Position numbers and translations under genes: made by a program. From positions 1 to 64,000 of the forward strand of contig JAFGEQ010000009.1 in assembly GCA_016931515.1 (NCBI GenBank): a DNA stretch of 64,000 nucleotides. Reading direction: 5' to 3'. Within the stretch, counting starts at the first letter, position 1; every line of letters starts with the position of its first letter. The notes under the pieces are model-generated. The model was not told the origin of the DNA, made no database searches, and saw only the letters and a program-made list of their open reading frames with translations. Origin of the DNA: a candidate division CSSED10-310 bacterium. Its GTDB lineage: Bacteria > CSSED10-310. Shown here in pieces: positions 52,521 to 61,857 of the stretch.

Positions 52521-54071
52521 CTACCTATCGAATCCGGCAATCGTTGAACGGATTTTATTCAGATCGGTTGCAAACAGGTCGCGAATATCATCGATTCCCA
52601 TCGCAACCATAGCCATTCGATCAAGCCCGAGTCCCCATGCAATGACCGGAACATCGACACCCTGAGGTCCTGTCACTTCAGGCCGGAATATACCGGCGCC
52701 CCCCATCTCTATCCAACCCAGTGTTTTATGCTTTATATGTGCTTCCACGCTCGGTTCCGTAAAAGGGAAGTATCCCGGTACGAACATGATATCGTCCGCT
52801 TTTGCCAGCTCTTTGGCGAATAGCTTCAGCAGACCAAGCAACGTCCTGAAGTTGTTTTCAGGTGCCAGCGTGATGCCTTCAACCTGGAAAAAATCAGGAG
52901 CATGCGTTGCATCCACACTGTCATACCGGAAGCATCTGGCCATACCAAAGTATTTTCCCGGTACTTTCGCTCTGCTCAATGTTCTGGCCGACAGGGCCGT
53001 TCCCTGCGACCGCAGCAGCAGGCGCAGGCTTTGTTCCCGGTCAAACGTATAGCCCCAACCCGTAGACCCGGTATGCCCTCCGTCGGTATGCACCGCCGCG
53101 ACATTACTGAGATAAGGTTCTTCGATGTGATCGGCCAGCATCGGTTCCTTGACGAAATAGACATCGTGGATGTCACGTGCCGCATGAAACTGGGGCATGA
53201 ACAACGCATCCATATTCCAGAATTCCGGTACAACGTGGTCGCCAACCATCTGCTCGAAACCAAGAGCAATCAGTTTTTCCTTCACGTAGTCCAGGAATTC
53301 CCGGTATGGATTGCGTTTCCCGACGACGATTCTGGGAGGTGCGAGATCGAGAGCGTACCGGCGATAGGACAGTGTTTTCCATTTGCCGTCCTTTAGATGT
53401 TCCGGCAACACCCGACCCTCCTCTTCACCCGTTAAACCACGCTCCATCACATCACGCAGTATCAATTCACCCGCTTCGGTCAGACGATATGTACGGAATA
53501 CGCGCTCGCTGATCTTGAACATACTCTGCGATTTACCCCGCTTTTTCGCCAATTCTTCAATACGCATTCGCTCCGATTCCGGAATATCCTCGAATGCCGT
53601 CTCATTCCTGTCGACCCAGTTTTCAATTGTCTGCTGCATGCTGAGCAGTTCGCAAAGATCCGTATTATCCGATACCTTCAGACATCCTCCTTCACCAAAA
53701 CTCAGAATGGCCTGTTTCTTCAGCGAACCGACCGCCGGACCCAACTCAGCCGCATCAAACAATCCTCCGGACTGAAGATCCTTGAGAGTTACACCCTGAC
53801 GGGCTGCGTCGATGATCCTCAATTCGGTGATTTTATTCCGTGCACATTCCCTGCCGGCGTCCGTCAGATTTACGAAAAGCCGATGCGTCTCCGACACGAC
53901 TTCCAACGCTTTCCGGGTCACAAGCCATTCAAGCGCCCGTCGTATTCTCGCCGCATCAAGCCGAGTTTCCTGTTCCAGCTGTTCAATTCCCATCGTGGCT
54001 ATATTTGAAAATGCCCGTAACGTCTTGATTTCCAATGGGTGCATCGATTCTATCTGGGTTTCATGGTTCAT
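52521..54071 (-). CDS. pheS: Phenylalanyl-tRNA synthetase alpha subunit, archaeal/eukaryal type
   Basis: The 516-residue protein begins with helix-turn-helix-like domains (LEQETRLDAARIRRALEWL) that are typical of archaeal/eukaryal PheS and absent from the common bacterial 330-residue form. The catalytic core starts near residue 255, with motif 2 around KYFGMARCFRYDSVDATH and motif 3 GLGLDRMAMVAMG. It charges tRNA-Phe. GGGAGAAA precedes the ATG. The neighbouring DUF2007 gene is unlinked in function. Confidence 0.93.
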   Translation of the reverse strand: MNHETQIESMHPLEIKTLRAFSNIATMGIEQLEQETRLDAARIRRALEWLVTRKALEVVSETHRLFVNLTDAGRECARNKITELRIIDAARQGVTLKDLQSGGLFDAAELGPAVGSLKKQAILSFGEGGCLKVSDNTDLCELLSMQQTIENWVDRNETAFEDIPESERMRIEELAKKRGKSQSMFKISERVFRTYRLTEAGELILRDVMERGLTGEEEGRVLPEHLKDGKWKTLSYRRYALDLAPPRIVVGKRNPYREFLDYVKEKLIALGFEQMVGDHVVPEFWNMDALFMPQFHAARDIHDVYFVKEPMLADHIEEPYLSNVAAVHTDGGHTGSTGWGYTFDREQSLRLLLRSQGTALSARTLSRAKVPGKYFGMARCFRYDSVDATHAPDFFQVEGITLAPENNFRTLLGLLKLFAKELAKADDIMFVPGYFPFTEPSVEAHIKHKTLGWIEMGGAGIFRPEVTGPQGVDVPVIAWGLGLDRMAMVAMGIDDIRDLFATDLNKIRSTIAGFDR

Positions 54072-54123
54072 CGCTTTCTCCCGAAATACTAAAGCTGTTC
54101 CTTGTTTGATGGATTAGCGGAAA

Positions 54124-54408
54124 TCAGGCTGAATCCTGATCGCTGTCATCGTTCTCCAGGAGTTCATCCTCATCAAATGAGGGTTCCGGGCTGTTCAGAA
54201 ATCCGGTAATGATTTCTTCAGCTCGCTGAACCTCCTGTTCACCGACTATGATGCGAATTTTAGCCAGACGATGATCGTGCACAAGCGGAAAAACAGCATG
54301 CGTGATCTCCGAAACCACCTGGCACTGAATGTCGTTTTCATCCAACAGGTTCCGGATCATCTCCGCTTCCATATCATCATATGTCGTATGGACAACAACC
54401 GTTTCCAC
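54124..54408 (-). CDS. DUF2007 family protein
   Basis: The start is the GTG at 54408, where GGAGG lies five bases upstream; earlier starts lack this. The 94-residue product fits the DUF2007 pattern: VVHTTYDDMEAEMIRNLLDENDI, then IRIIVGEQEVQRAEEIITGFL, and ends in an acidic tail (DEDELLENDDSDQD). Members are small and predicted to act in signal or protein control, with unclear function. It lies downstream of the region divergent from the nucleotidyltransferase gene. Confidence 0.85.
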   Translation of the reverse strand: METVVVHTTYDDMEAEMIRNLLDENDIQCQVVSEITHAVFPLVHDHRLAKIRIIVGEQEVQRAEEIITGFLNSPEPSFDEDELLENDDSDQDSA

Positions 54409-54682
54409 TTGGACCTCCACGCATATTTGTAATGCAGCATTGTTGTAATTGTCAATCATTGCGTTTGAAAACCTGTCAGCGCACACTGATTTATCGGATC
54501 CGGATGATGACAAATAGACACCGACAACGACTCATCCCTGTCTCGGATCCGTCATCGGGTTGATCCGCTCAAACGCCAATTTCGGGATGTCCGGCTACCC
54601 GGTATTGATCCTTCCTGTCTGATCGGATACGTTGTTCATCAGTGGGTTCCCACTGGAGATCGATCTGGAATCGAGGTGAACT

Positions 54683-55399
54683 GTGAAAGGTGTGCTGCTT
54701 GCAGCAGGACAGGGCGTTCGTTTAAAACCCCTGACGGATACGACTCCCAAACCGCTGATCCCTGTTGCGGGAGTTCCAATCCTGGAACGGATCATCACCG
54801 GTCTGGTCTCAGCCGGAATCAACCAGCTTGCCGTTGTCGTCGGACATCTGTCCGGGATGATCCAGGAATACTTCGGTGACGGCGCTCAATTTGGAGCCGA
54901 TATTCGCTATTTTCAACAGGCAAATAGAGATGGAACAGCCCGGGCGGTGCTGCCGGCGGAGTCGTTTTTAATGAGAGAGCCCTTTTTTCTGGGCTATGGT
55001 GATATTCTGGTGGAATCATCCAACTATCTAAAACTTCGAACCTGTTTTGAGCACCATCCAAACGACAGCGTGATCAGCGGATGGGCATCGGACGCGCCAT
55101 GGACCGGCGGTGTGTTGATTCGCGAGGCTGACCGTCTCACAGGGTTGATCGAAAAACCACTCCGGGGATCCGAACCCGGCAATCTCATCAATGCGGGTCT
55201 GATGATTCTTCAACCGGATGTTCTTGAGCATATCCGTTCGGTCCAACCATCGCCGAGAGGTGAATATGAACTGACGGATGCCCTGCTGTCTTTGGCAGTG
55301 GTTACGACTGTACGTATTTTTGAAATCACATCGTTCTGGTCGGATATCGGAACGCATGAAAAACTATCGGAAGCGGATCACTACTTCAGATCATCGTAA
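54683..55399 (+). CDS. Nucleotidyltransferase (sugar-1-phosphate type)
   Basis: The 238-residue protein starts at a GTG after CGAGGTG. It has the signature LLAAGQGVRLKPLTDTTPKPLIPVAG near residue 5, GDG and DGTARAV, and the conserved Asp of metal binding in GYGDILVE. EKPLRGSEPGNLINAGL matches the glucose-1-phosphate thymidylyl-/mannose-1-phosphate guanylyltransferase group. It makes an activated sugar for surface polymers. Whether the sugar is glucose or mannose cannot be told. Confidence 0.9.
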   Translation: MKGVLLAAGQGVRLKPLTDTTPKPLIPVAGVPILERIITGLVSAGINQLAVVVGHLSGMIQEYFGDGAQFGADIRYFQQANRDGTARAVLPAESFLMREPFFLGYGDILVESSNYLKLRTCFEHHPNDSVISGWASDAPWTGGVLIREADRLTGLIEKPLRGSEPGNLINAGLMILQPDVLEHIRSVQPSPRGEYELTDALLSLAVVTTVRIFEITSFWSDIGTHEKLSEADHYFRSS

Positions 55400-55450
55400 T
55401 CAACTCGTTATAGACCGACCCATCGGCCGGACATAGTTTGTACAAACGAT

Positions 55451-55481
55451 GACGCGGAACCGGCTATAACCGGCCCGCGTC
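55451..55481. terminator. Hairpin between convergent genes, possible bidirectional terminator
   Basis: GACGCGG and CCGCGTC form a seven-pair stem that encloses a second CCGG/CCGG stem. It lies in the short gap between the convergent nucleotidyltransferase and TP-repeat genes. No T-tract is present, so Rho-dependent or structural termination is the only inference. Confidence 0.35.
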
Positions 55482-55516
55482 TGAGAACCTCCTCTATCCT
55501 CCCTCAAAAACCGCTG

Positions 55517-56944
55517 TTACCTCCGCAGGCGCGGCAGGATCAGCAGCAGGATAGTCATCACAATCAAAATTATCGCCGTGCCGGCTGTGCTTGTCGCAGG
55601 CAGCGGCCGCGGTGTTGCCGTCGGCGTATGGGTCGGTGTATTCGTCGGTGTTTGAGTTTGAGTGTTCGTCGGCGTAGTCGTTGGTGTATGGGTCGGTGTA
55701 TTGGTGGGCGTATTTGTCGGTGTCGGTGTCAGTGTGGGCGTGTAGGTGGGAGTATTCGTCGGCGTCGGTGTCAGCGTGGGTGTGTAGGTGGGCGTATTTG
55801 TGGGTGTTGGAGTCAGTGTGGGGGTATACGTCGGGGTATTCGTCGGCGTCGGTGTCAACGTGGGTGTGTTGGTGGGAGTATTTGTGGGCGTCGGTGTCAA
55901 AGTAGGTGTAAGGGTGGGTGTCTGCGTTGGAGTATGGGTTGGCGTCTGTGTTGGAGTATGTGTTGGCGTCTGTGTTGGAGTATGTGTTGGCGTCTGTGTT
56001 GGCGTATTCGTTGGTGTCGGCGTCAATGTCGGAGTGTTCGTTGGTGTCGGCGTCAACGTCGGCGTATTCGTTGGAGTATGCACCTGGGCCGGAGCTATCA
56101 GGGCGGCGAGGGACCAGAGCAATCCCCCTGAATCAGTTCCCGGATGCATATAGGCATACTGGTATCCGGTCCCTCCGGAATAGCTGAAGTCGGGGGATTC
56201 ATACCACGTGCAGTAGTCCCCGTTAGACGCGTTGAAAATGGCGCCGTTGGTCACGATCGGAACCGTTTCAAAGCTCAGATCCTCATTATGGTCACCAGGA
56301 TCATCCCTGCCGACAAAAAGGCTCAGTCGGTAATCGTTGCCGGATATCAGGGTTTCGTTAAAGCGAGCGGAGGTATTCACAGCCGTCCAGTTGTTAATCC
56401 ACTCACAACCTGTCGAAATGCTGATTCTTCTGGCGAACGTTTGATCTGTTTCCGAATAGATGATGATTAATGCGATTCCATATGTTTCGATAAAAGCAGA
56501 ACACTGGTCGAACGAGAAACTGTAACTTGTCTGGTATGGAGTACCCAAGTGTGACAAAGAAAGTTCCCAAACATGAGTTTTGAAGTATAGTAAGCTAGGA
56601 ACACGCTCATCATCAAACTGGTAATCCTGGTATCCTTCAGAATGTGTATTGAAAGTCAACGTAACATCCAAAGACTCTATGTCATCTTGTGTCCTGCTGA
56701 TCAAAACGACAAAGGCGGCATCGAAAGTCGTATGAGCCGGGTCGGAGATCTCTCCGGTTAAATCGAAATTCCCCGAACAATTAACCACATTGAGTCCAAG
56801 AGCAGATACAGCCAAATCCCCCCCGATCAACTCCTCCGAATAAATGCTCTGATTTAATGGCCGATCTGCTAAATAATCCGCCCCGGCTCTACTGACCAAA
56901 CCGAACACTCCGATAAACAGGACTTTTAAGACCCAACGATGCAC
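55517..56944 (-). CDS. Secreted TP-repeat protein with C-terminal sorting-like tail
   Basis: The 475-residue product has a signal peptide ending near SRAGA|DY, a beta-rich domain of about 265 residues, and then about 150 residues of TPT repeats ([23 protein letters not shown]). Its C-terminus is [13 protein letters not shown], a hydrophobic stretch and PRLRR. Pro, a Gly, a helix and basic residues at the end match PEP-CTERM/exosortase-like anchors, and similar tails end the proteins at 38265 and 56954. It is probably cell-surface displayed. The gene follows the related secreted protein gene by nine bases. Confidence 0.78.
   Translation of the reverse strand: MHRWVLKVLFIGVFGLVSRAGADYLADRPLNQSIYSEELIGGDLAVSALGLNVVNCSGNFDLTGEISDPAHTTFDAAFVVLISRTQDDIESLDVTLTFNTHSEGYQDYQFDDERVPSLLYFKTHVWELSLSHLGTPYQTSYSFSFDQCSAFIETYGIALIIIYSETDQTFARRISISTGCEWINNWTAVNTSARFNETLISGNDYRLSLFVGRDDPGDHNEDLSFETVPIVTNGAIFNASNGDYCTWYESPDFSYSGGTGYQYAYMHPGTDSGGLLWSLAALIAPAQVHTPTNTPTLTPTPTNTPTLTPTPTNTPTQTPTHTPTQTPTHTPTQTPTHTPTQTPTLTPTLTPTPTNTPTNTPTLTPTPTNTPTYTPTLTPTPTNTPTYTPTLTPTPTNTPTYTPTLTPTPTNTPTNTPTHTPTTTPTNTQTQTPTNTPTHTPTATPRPLPATSTAGTAIILIVMTILLLILPRLRR
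55628..56085 (-). repeat. Coding tandem repeat (TPT repeats)
   Basis: The DNA is made of a 42-base unit (14 codons, [14 protein letters not shown]) in several copies and a 24-base unit (THTPTQTP) in the next part. Copies differ by silent changes and single substitutions, so slippage is likely. Confidence 0.85.
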
Positions 56945-56953
56945 AAATTTCCT

Positions 56954-57727
56954 TTATTTTCTACGACAGATCATCGCACATGATATCAGCAGAACAACAA
57001 TGATTATCCCTATAGTTCCCATCGCCGGCGTTCGTGGAACGGCGTTATCGTAGTATTTGACACCAATGTAAAAGTTTGTTTCATCACCGATGTCTTCCTT
57101 GAAGTTCCATGTCAGTGTTGATCCGCTCTGATTTCCAAAAATATTGGTTCTATCTACCCAGAATCCCGGACAATCATCTTCGCTAATCTCGGCCGTCACC
57201 TTCATTCCCGGCAGGCCGCTGCCTCCCTCATCCAGCAGATTGATGATATCCACTACGAATTTCTTTCCCGGGTTGATGACCGGCATCGGCACCGTTCCAC
57301 CCAAATAACCTTCCAAGTCGAAAGTGACTAATGCGATGGAAGGAGATCCCATGACCGGATCGGCTCCTAATGCATAGATATCGGATACCTGGACTGCTGC
57401 GGCAGGGAGATCGGGAAGAAATTGTTCATTCAGCACTTCCCATATCCGTAACTGACCTATCAAGGGATTTTCCGTCTGGCTGAAATATGCTTCGATGCCT
57501 GAAATTTCGATCGCCCCCCCCGTGGTGTTCTCCAGAACAACACAGGCTCTGTCCAGATACTGCCAGTCGGTGATTACATCAACTGCTCCCATCTGGGGAA
57601 GATACGTGAAATCCCAGCAAGTAAGCGACAGCGGTGTGCCCGGCAGCGGTGTCGGAGTCTGGGCAACTCCCAGTGAACAAACCAGTAGCATCCATGCAAC
57701 ACTAAACAATCTCATCTTTGCATTCAT
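56954..57727 (-). CDS. Secreted protein with C-terminal sorting-like tail
   Basis: The 257-residue product has a signal peptide (FSVAWMLLVCSLGVA|QT), a short TP-rich stretch, and a beta-rich domain to about residue 225. The C-terminus is VPRTPAMGTIGIIIVV, a helix and CRRK. The ending is related to those of the proteins at 38265 and 55517. GGGGGAG precedes the ATG. It lies nine bases before the TP-repeat gene, so the two form one operon. The function is unknown. Confidence 0.75.
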   Translation of the reverse strand: MNAKMRLFSVAWMLLVCSLGVAQTPTPLPGTPLSLTCWDFTYLPQMGAVDVITDWQYLDRACVVLENTTGGAIEISGIEAYFSQTENPLIGQLRIWEVLNEQFLPDLPAAAVQVSDIYALGADPVMGSPSIALVTFDLEGYLGGTVPMPVINPGKKFVVDIINLLDEGGSGLPGMKVTAEISEDDCPGFWVDRTNIFGNQSGSTLTWNFKEDIGDETNFYIGVKYYDNAVPRTPAMGTIGIIIVVLLISCAMICRRK

Positions 57728-57977
57728 AATATCTCCCCCAGGTAGAGTGCGTTTCGGAAGCGAATTCCAAATTTTGCAATTCCCGTGCCGCTGTTCTATG
57801 AATTCCTATACGAATCTCTTTCAAGTGATTTCAACCAATCGACGGGGGTATAGGCGACAACTCGCGCTTATCCCGAATTATGCATAGAGACCAAATTTGT
57901 CAGTCATTGCTCAATACTTGACCAAAATTGTCATCCGGCCAGTTTGAAAATCCGGATTGTTTCGGTAAAATCTGCCA

Positions 57978-59087
57978 ATGGCATCTCGTGTCTCAGTTAA
58001 AAGACGACTCTGGACCGGCGCAGTACTGAACGCCCTGGTCATTCTTCTGATGGCTCCTTACGGCCGCGCCCTCCAACACATTGCCGAAGGGTTCGCCGGG
58101 AAAAAGATCGCCACCGTCTTTACGATCATCATCATTTTTTTCGGCATCTACTTGTTCTATCGGTATGTTTTTAGAACTCGCGATCAGCGACTGAAACGGC
58201 TGATGATTTTTTCTGTCGTCAGCGCCTTTTACGCCTGGCGTCTTGTTACTCTGGATGTTCAGGTCGAACGGTTTCACATGATCGAATATGGTTTGCTCGC
58301 CGGACTCGTTTGTCTGGCTGCACAGAAGAACAGCCGAGGCTGGAGCGCGTTTGGGTGGGGCTTCGCGGCTGCCTGGCTCATCGGCCTGCTTGATGAGTTG
58401 TTTCAATGGTGGTGGCCGACCCGCGTTGGAGAATGGAGGGATGTCACCATCAATATGCAAAGCGGCGCTTTGGGCCTTGTCGCGACAGCTCTGCTATTCC
58501 GGAACCGGTTGTCTTTCCACAAACCGTCCCGGTCATCGATTATGGTATTGAGTTTCGTATTCAGCCTGCTGTCTCTTTTTAGTGGCCAATTCATTCTCAA
58601 AGTGCATGTTTTCGGATTTCAACACACTGATCCTGAAATCGGAACGTTTTACTCCTTTTTCATGAAAAAGGTGCTCGAGGAATCGACATCGACAGCGTAT
58701 TTGCAGCAGGTCGCCCGAGCCGGCGGACATCAATCCGATAGAGCCATCACTGATATTTTCCTGTATTTTTACGAGAGGGAATCGAAGGAGCATTTTGACA
58801 GGGTTCATCTTTTATTGGAGCAGGGTCGCCCGGAGGAAGCCAGGTTGGAGTATGCATTGGTCAACCGCTACTATGCGCCATGGCTGGAAGGCACTGGAGC
58901 GAGTTTCAATGAAGCCGTGATGAAGCAGATAGAATCGACCGGTAGGGCGGACCCGGAGCAGTTTGTCAGCCCTGTTATGAACTGGATGCTTGTATCCGTG
59001 ACTCGCCGTGAAGTCGTCGGGCTGACGTGGATCGCCGCCTTCCTGATGCTGATTCCAGGCATGGTGACATATTTCCGGTTGTTGTAA
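57978..59087 (+). CDS. VanZ-family membrane protein with C-terminal extension
   Basis: The 369-residue product has about five N-terminal helices with the VanZ pattern: FHMIEYGLLAGLVCLAA, then WLIGLLDELFQWWWPTRVGEWRDVTINMQSGALG. The second half is a soluble, largely helical domain (residues 200-335) followed by a last helix. The ordinary VanZ domain is about 130 residues. The ATG has no ribosome site, but TTGAAA, a 16-base spacer and TAAAAT lie so close that the mRNA may start at the ATG. The function of the family is not established. Confidence 0.8.
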   Translation: MASRVSVKRRLWTGAVLNALVILLMAPYGRALQHIAEGFAGKKIATVFTIIIIFFGIYLFYRYVFRTRDQRLKRLMIFSVVSAFYAWRLVTLDVQVERFHMIEYGLLAGLVCLAAQKNSRGWSAFGWGFAAAWLIGLLDELFQWWWPTRVGEWRDVTINMQSGALGLVATALLFRNRLSFHKPSRSSIMVLSFVFSLLSLFSGQFILKVHVFGFQHTDPEIGTFYSFFMKKVLEESTSTAYLQQVARAGGHQSDRAITDIFLYFYERESKEHFDRVHLLLEQGRPEEARLEYALVNRYYAPWLEGTGASFNEAVMKQIESTGRADPEQFVSPVMNWMLVSVTRREVVGLTWIAAFLMLIPGMVTYFRLL

Positions 59088-59166
59088 TTCATTTTTTTTT
59101 TTGCTAGGGTGCGTCCGCTTGTGGCGATGTGAAGAAAAAACCGATATTTGAGGAGGTTTGCAGGCA

Positions 59167-59511
59167 ATGAGCAATACAATGACATATGATGATCTGTTGA
59201 AGCTGCCGGTCACCAAGCTTCGTGAAATCGCTTTGACTCTTGAGGTCATCCAGGGTGTGCACGGGATGAACAAAGAACAGGTCATGCAGGCGATATGCTC
59301 CGTCAAAGGGATAGAGAATCCTTACAAGAAAGAGGCGGAGAAACGTAAAGCGGAAGCCAGGGCCAACATCATCGAGATGAAGGCGCAGCGCAAAACGCTT
59401 CGGGCGGAGCTTGCCGAGAAGAAAACCGACATGTCCAAAGACGAGAAAAAGGTGTTTCGCAAAAAAATCAAGAAACTCCGCCGGGAAACGCGGCGACTCG
59501 CTGATGTTTAA
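59167..59511 (+). CDS. Small Rho-N/SAP-like protein with basic coiled coil
   Basis: The start is ATG 59167, with GAGGAGG upstream. The 114-residue product opens with YDDLLKLPVTKLREIALTLEV then GVHGMNKEQVMQAI, a helix-extended-helix like the Rho N-terminal or SAP domain. It ends with a very Lys/Arg-rich coiled coil (residues 55-112). Nucleic-acid binding is a reasonable guess. It is convergent with the secretin gene. Confidence 0.72.
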   Translation: MSNTMTYDDLLKLPVTKLREIALTLEVIQGVHGMNKEQVMQAICSVKGIENPYKKEAEKRKAEARANIIEMKAQRKTLRAELAEKKTDMSKDEKKVFRKKIKKLRRETRRLADV

Positions 59512-59540
59512 TTCGTCCCGGTTGATATAACCGGATCGTC

Positions 59541-61853
59541 TCAGTTTCCTGTGGATACTGAGATGCTTCCATCCAGAAATTGCGCCGGCAGCGCTCGAGC
59601 CATCGGGTCAAGAACCGATTCATGGCTGAATGCCAGCGGGGATTGTCCCGGTTTGATACCTTTCGCTGTGATGTACACCAGAACACCGGATCCGGATAGA
59701 CCCGGTTGAGCGCCGAGGCGGGATAATCCGATAATAATCCGTCCCCGGCGGTCATCAATCGAACTCAGAAACGCTGTTGAAACCCCGTCGTTTCCCATGA
59801 AGGGACCTTCCCTGACCTCCACGATCTCAAGAACTGTCGGATCATAATCGATATAAAAAGGCACGCTGCCGACATTCTCCGCATCCGCAATCACAATCTG
59901 AACATCGCCACTATCTCCTGTAATCAAAGCAGAGTATTGAGGATCAATCGACACCGTCGCAAGACCTTCACCCGGATTTTCATCCGTCCTCGCCGGTGTC
60001 ACCGAAGCGGTCGAGTCTACAATGCTCCCTCCATCAAGCGATTTGTGTGGCTCCAGCACGATACGATCCTTGTAATCCTGTCCGTCACGTTTTGTTTCCG
60101 AACCGGCCGACATCGCTTTCCCGCTTCTTTTCAGCAACCCCGTCCAATGCTGTTCCGGAGCGCTGATCCGCCTGTCCAGGATATGGGGTGTCAGAGAGAT
60201 TACGATGTCGGTCTGGGAGCTGTTCTGACTCTGCGATGTGAACAGACGGCCAAGAACAGGAATATCGCCAAGGAGAGGAATGCTGACCTTTCCTGAGCGT
60301 TCATCCTCCCTGATCAGGCCGGCGATGATCTCCACTTCTCCGTGCCGAAGTCGCAGCGTTGTCTCGACTTCCCGTGTACCGATTGTGGGATGCCCCTCCT
60401 CACTGGCCTTAATAATCGAACTGACGACCAGTTTTAAATCAAGCGCCAACTCGGAATCACTCAGGATTCTAGGCGTCATATTTATCAGTATTCCCACATC
60501 CCTGTACGAATAGGACGCCATCTCTTCCGACGTGTTCCGAAACATACTGCTGGTCACCTTGATCGGGACCTGCTCACCGATGTGCAGCCGTGCCGGCGTC
60601 CGGTTCAATATCCTTAGTCGCGGCTGGGCAAGAACCCTGGTTTGACTGTCATTTTTAAGCAGCTTGACGTATAAGGACGGAACCGTCAGAAAAATCTGGC
60701 CACCGGACAGATCATCCAGTTCCGAAACGGTTATCCGGCCTCCGGAACCGGCTGATTTGATGCCGCCTCCCAGGGTCGCAGTAATCATTGGGTCATCACC
60801 CAGATCCATACCGATATCCGCCATTTTCCCTTTGGACACCTCCAGAATCTCGACTTCAACGACGACTTCCGATTCACGAATATCGAGTGTATCGACAAGA
60901 TCGGATACGAGGTCCATGCGTTCGGAGCGTGTCCGGACAACAACCGAATTTGTTCGGCGGTCTGCCAGGATCACCGCTTCATCAACAATCGGTTCCAGGA
61001 GTTCCTTCACCCGATCAGCGTCCGCATATTTTAGCGGGAACACCCGAACATCCTCCCGGATATACCGATCCCTCGATTCCGGTGAATCGGTACTGAGAAT
61101 GTATGTGGAGTGATTGAGTCGGATAAGGATCAGACCGCAACTGGCTGCGATGTCTTCCATCGCCTGATTGACATCTATATCCTCAAGCGCCAGTGTCAGC
61201 GATCTGGATCGATCCACCGTTTCATCAATTAAAATGTTCCGCTTCGCCACCGTCGCCAACGCATCAAATACATCTCCCAGAGACATGTCTCGAATTTCGA
61301 AAGAAATTTGCATGTTCTCCTGCTTATTATCGGAAACCGAAGCCTTGGACTCCAACGCTTCCAGTGCGGATGCAGCCGGCCGATGATCCGGATTCAGGCG
61401 CAGTGCGTTCCGAAAGCACCTCATCGCATCGTCCGGATGTCCATATTCTTCGAGCTGCCTGCCCTCTTCGTATGCCGCTGCAGATTGCTTCTTCCGATCC
61501 AGCAATTCGAAAGCATCTTCAATTCCGGGTTGTTTCGGTGAATAACCGATCGCTTTTTCCAGGTTTATGAATGCCTCATCAAAATTCTCATCATCAAGAT
61601 TCCGTTGAGCTTCAGTGATCATGCTTTCTGCGGCTGAATGTCTCGCACGATCCAGGGCAATCGCTACCTCAATGGAATCCGGATTATCAAGCGAAGCCTG
61701 CTCAAGAGCAGCCACGGCCACCTCAAAGTGCCCCTGTTCCAATGCGGTCAATCCGGTACGATACGCTGGATTCGTCGCACACCCCCAGAACCAAAATCCG
61801 AGTGAACAGCCAGTGAGAATTCGTATGACGGTTGCGAACCATTTTCCCTTCAT
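59541..61853 (-). CDS. Secretin (GspD/PilQ type) with TPR and C-terminal cohesin-like domain
   Basis: The start is ATG 61853, with GAAGGGAA upstream. The 770-residue protein has a lipobox-like WGC near residue 24 and TPR-like repeats to residue 160. The N0/STN region begins ISFEIRDMSLGDVFDALATVAKRNILID and N1 begins VRVFPLKYADADRVKELLEP. The secretin core (about residues 290-560) contains VSIPLLGDIPVLGRLF. The last 140 residues are a cohesin-like fold: DAENVGSVPFYIDYDPTVLEIVEV. It forms the outer membrane gate of a type II secretion or type IV pilus-like machine. It is the last gene of the sigma-anti-sigma operon. Confidence 0.88.
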   Translation of the reverse strand: MKGKWFATVIRILTGCSLGFWFWGCATNPAYRTGLTALEQGHFEVAVAALEQASLDNPDSIEVAIALDRARHSAAESMITEAQRNLDDENFDEAFINLEKAIGYSPKQPGIEDAFELLDRKKQSAAAYEEGRQLEEYGHPDDAMRCFRNALRLNPDHRPAASALEALESKASVSDNKQENMQISFEIRDMSLGDVFDALATVAKRNILIDETVDRSRSLTLALEDIDVNQAMEDIAASCGLILIRLNHSTYILSTDSPESRDRYIREDVRVFPLKYADADRVKELLEPIVDEAVILADRRTNSVVVRTRSERMDLVSDLVDTLDIRESEVVVEVEILEVSKGKMADIGMDLGDDPMITATLGGGIKSAGSGGRITVSELDDLSGGQIFLTVPSLYVKLLKNDSQTRVLAQPRLRILNRTPARLHIGEQVPIKVTSSMFRNTSEEMASYSYRDVGILINMTPRILSDSELALDLKLVVSSIIKASEEGHPTIGTREVETTLRLRHGEVEIIAGLIREDERSGKVSIPLLGDIPVLGRLFTSQSQNSSQTDIVISLTPHILDRRISAPEQHWTGLLKRSGKAMSAGSETKRDGQDYKDRIVLEPHKSLDGGSIVDSTASVTPARTDENPGEGLATVSIDPQYSALITGDSGDVQIVIADAENVGSVPFYIDYDPTVLEIVEVREGPFMGNDGVSTAFLSSIDDRRGRIIIGLSRLGAQPGLSGSGVLVYITAKGIKPGQSPLAFSHESVLDPMARALPAQFLDGSISVSTGN

Positions 61854-61857
61854 GGTC

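Noticed and set aside
55436-55447. Perfect palindrome GTTTGTACAAAC
   Set aside because: It is 12 bases long and single-copy, it follows the end of a gene, and there is no matching regulator or second half-site, so it may be chance.
55788-56153. Plus-strand frame with VGVGVSVG repeats
   Set aside because: It is the antisense reading of the TPT repeat DNA in the secreted protein gene.
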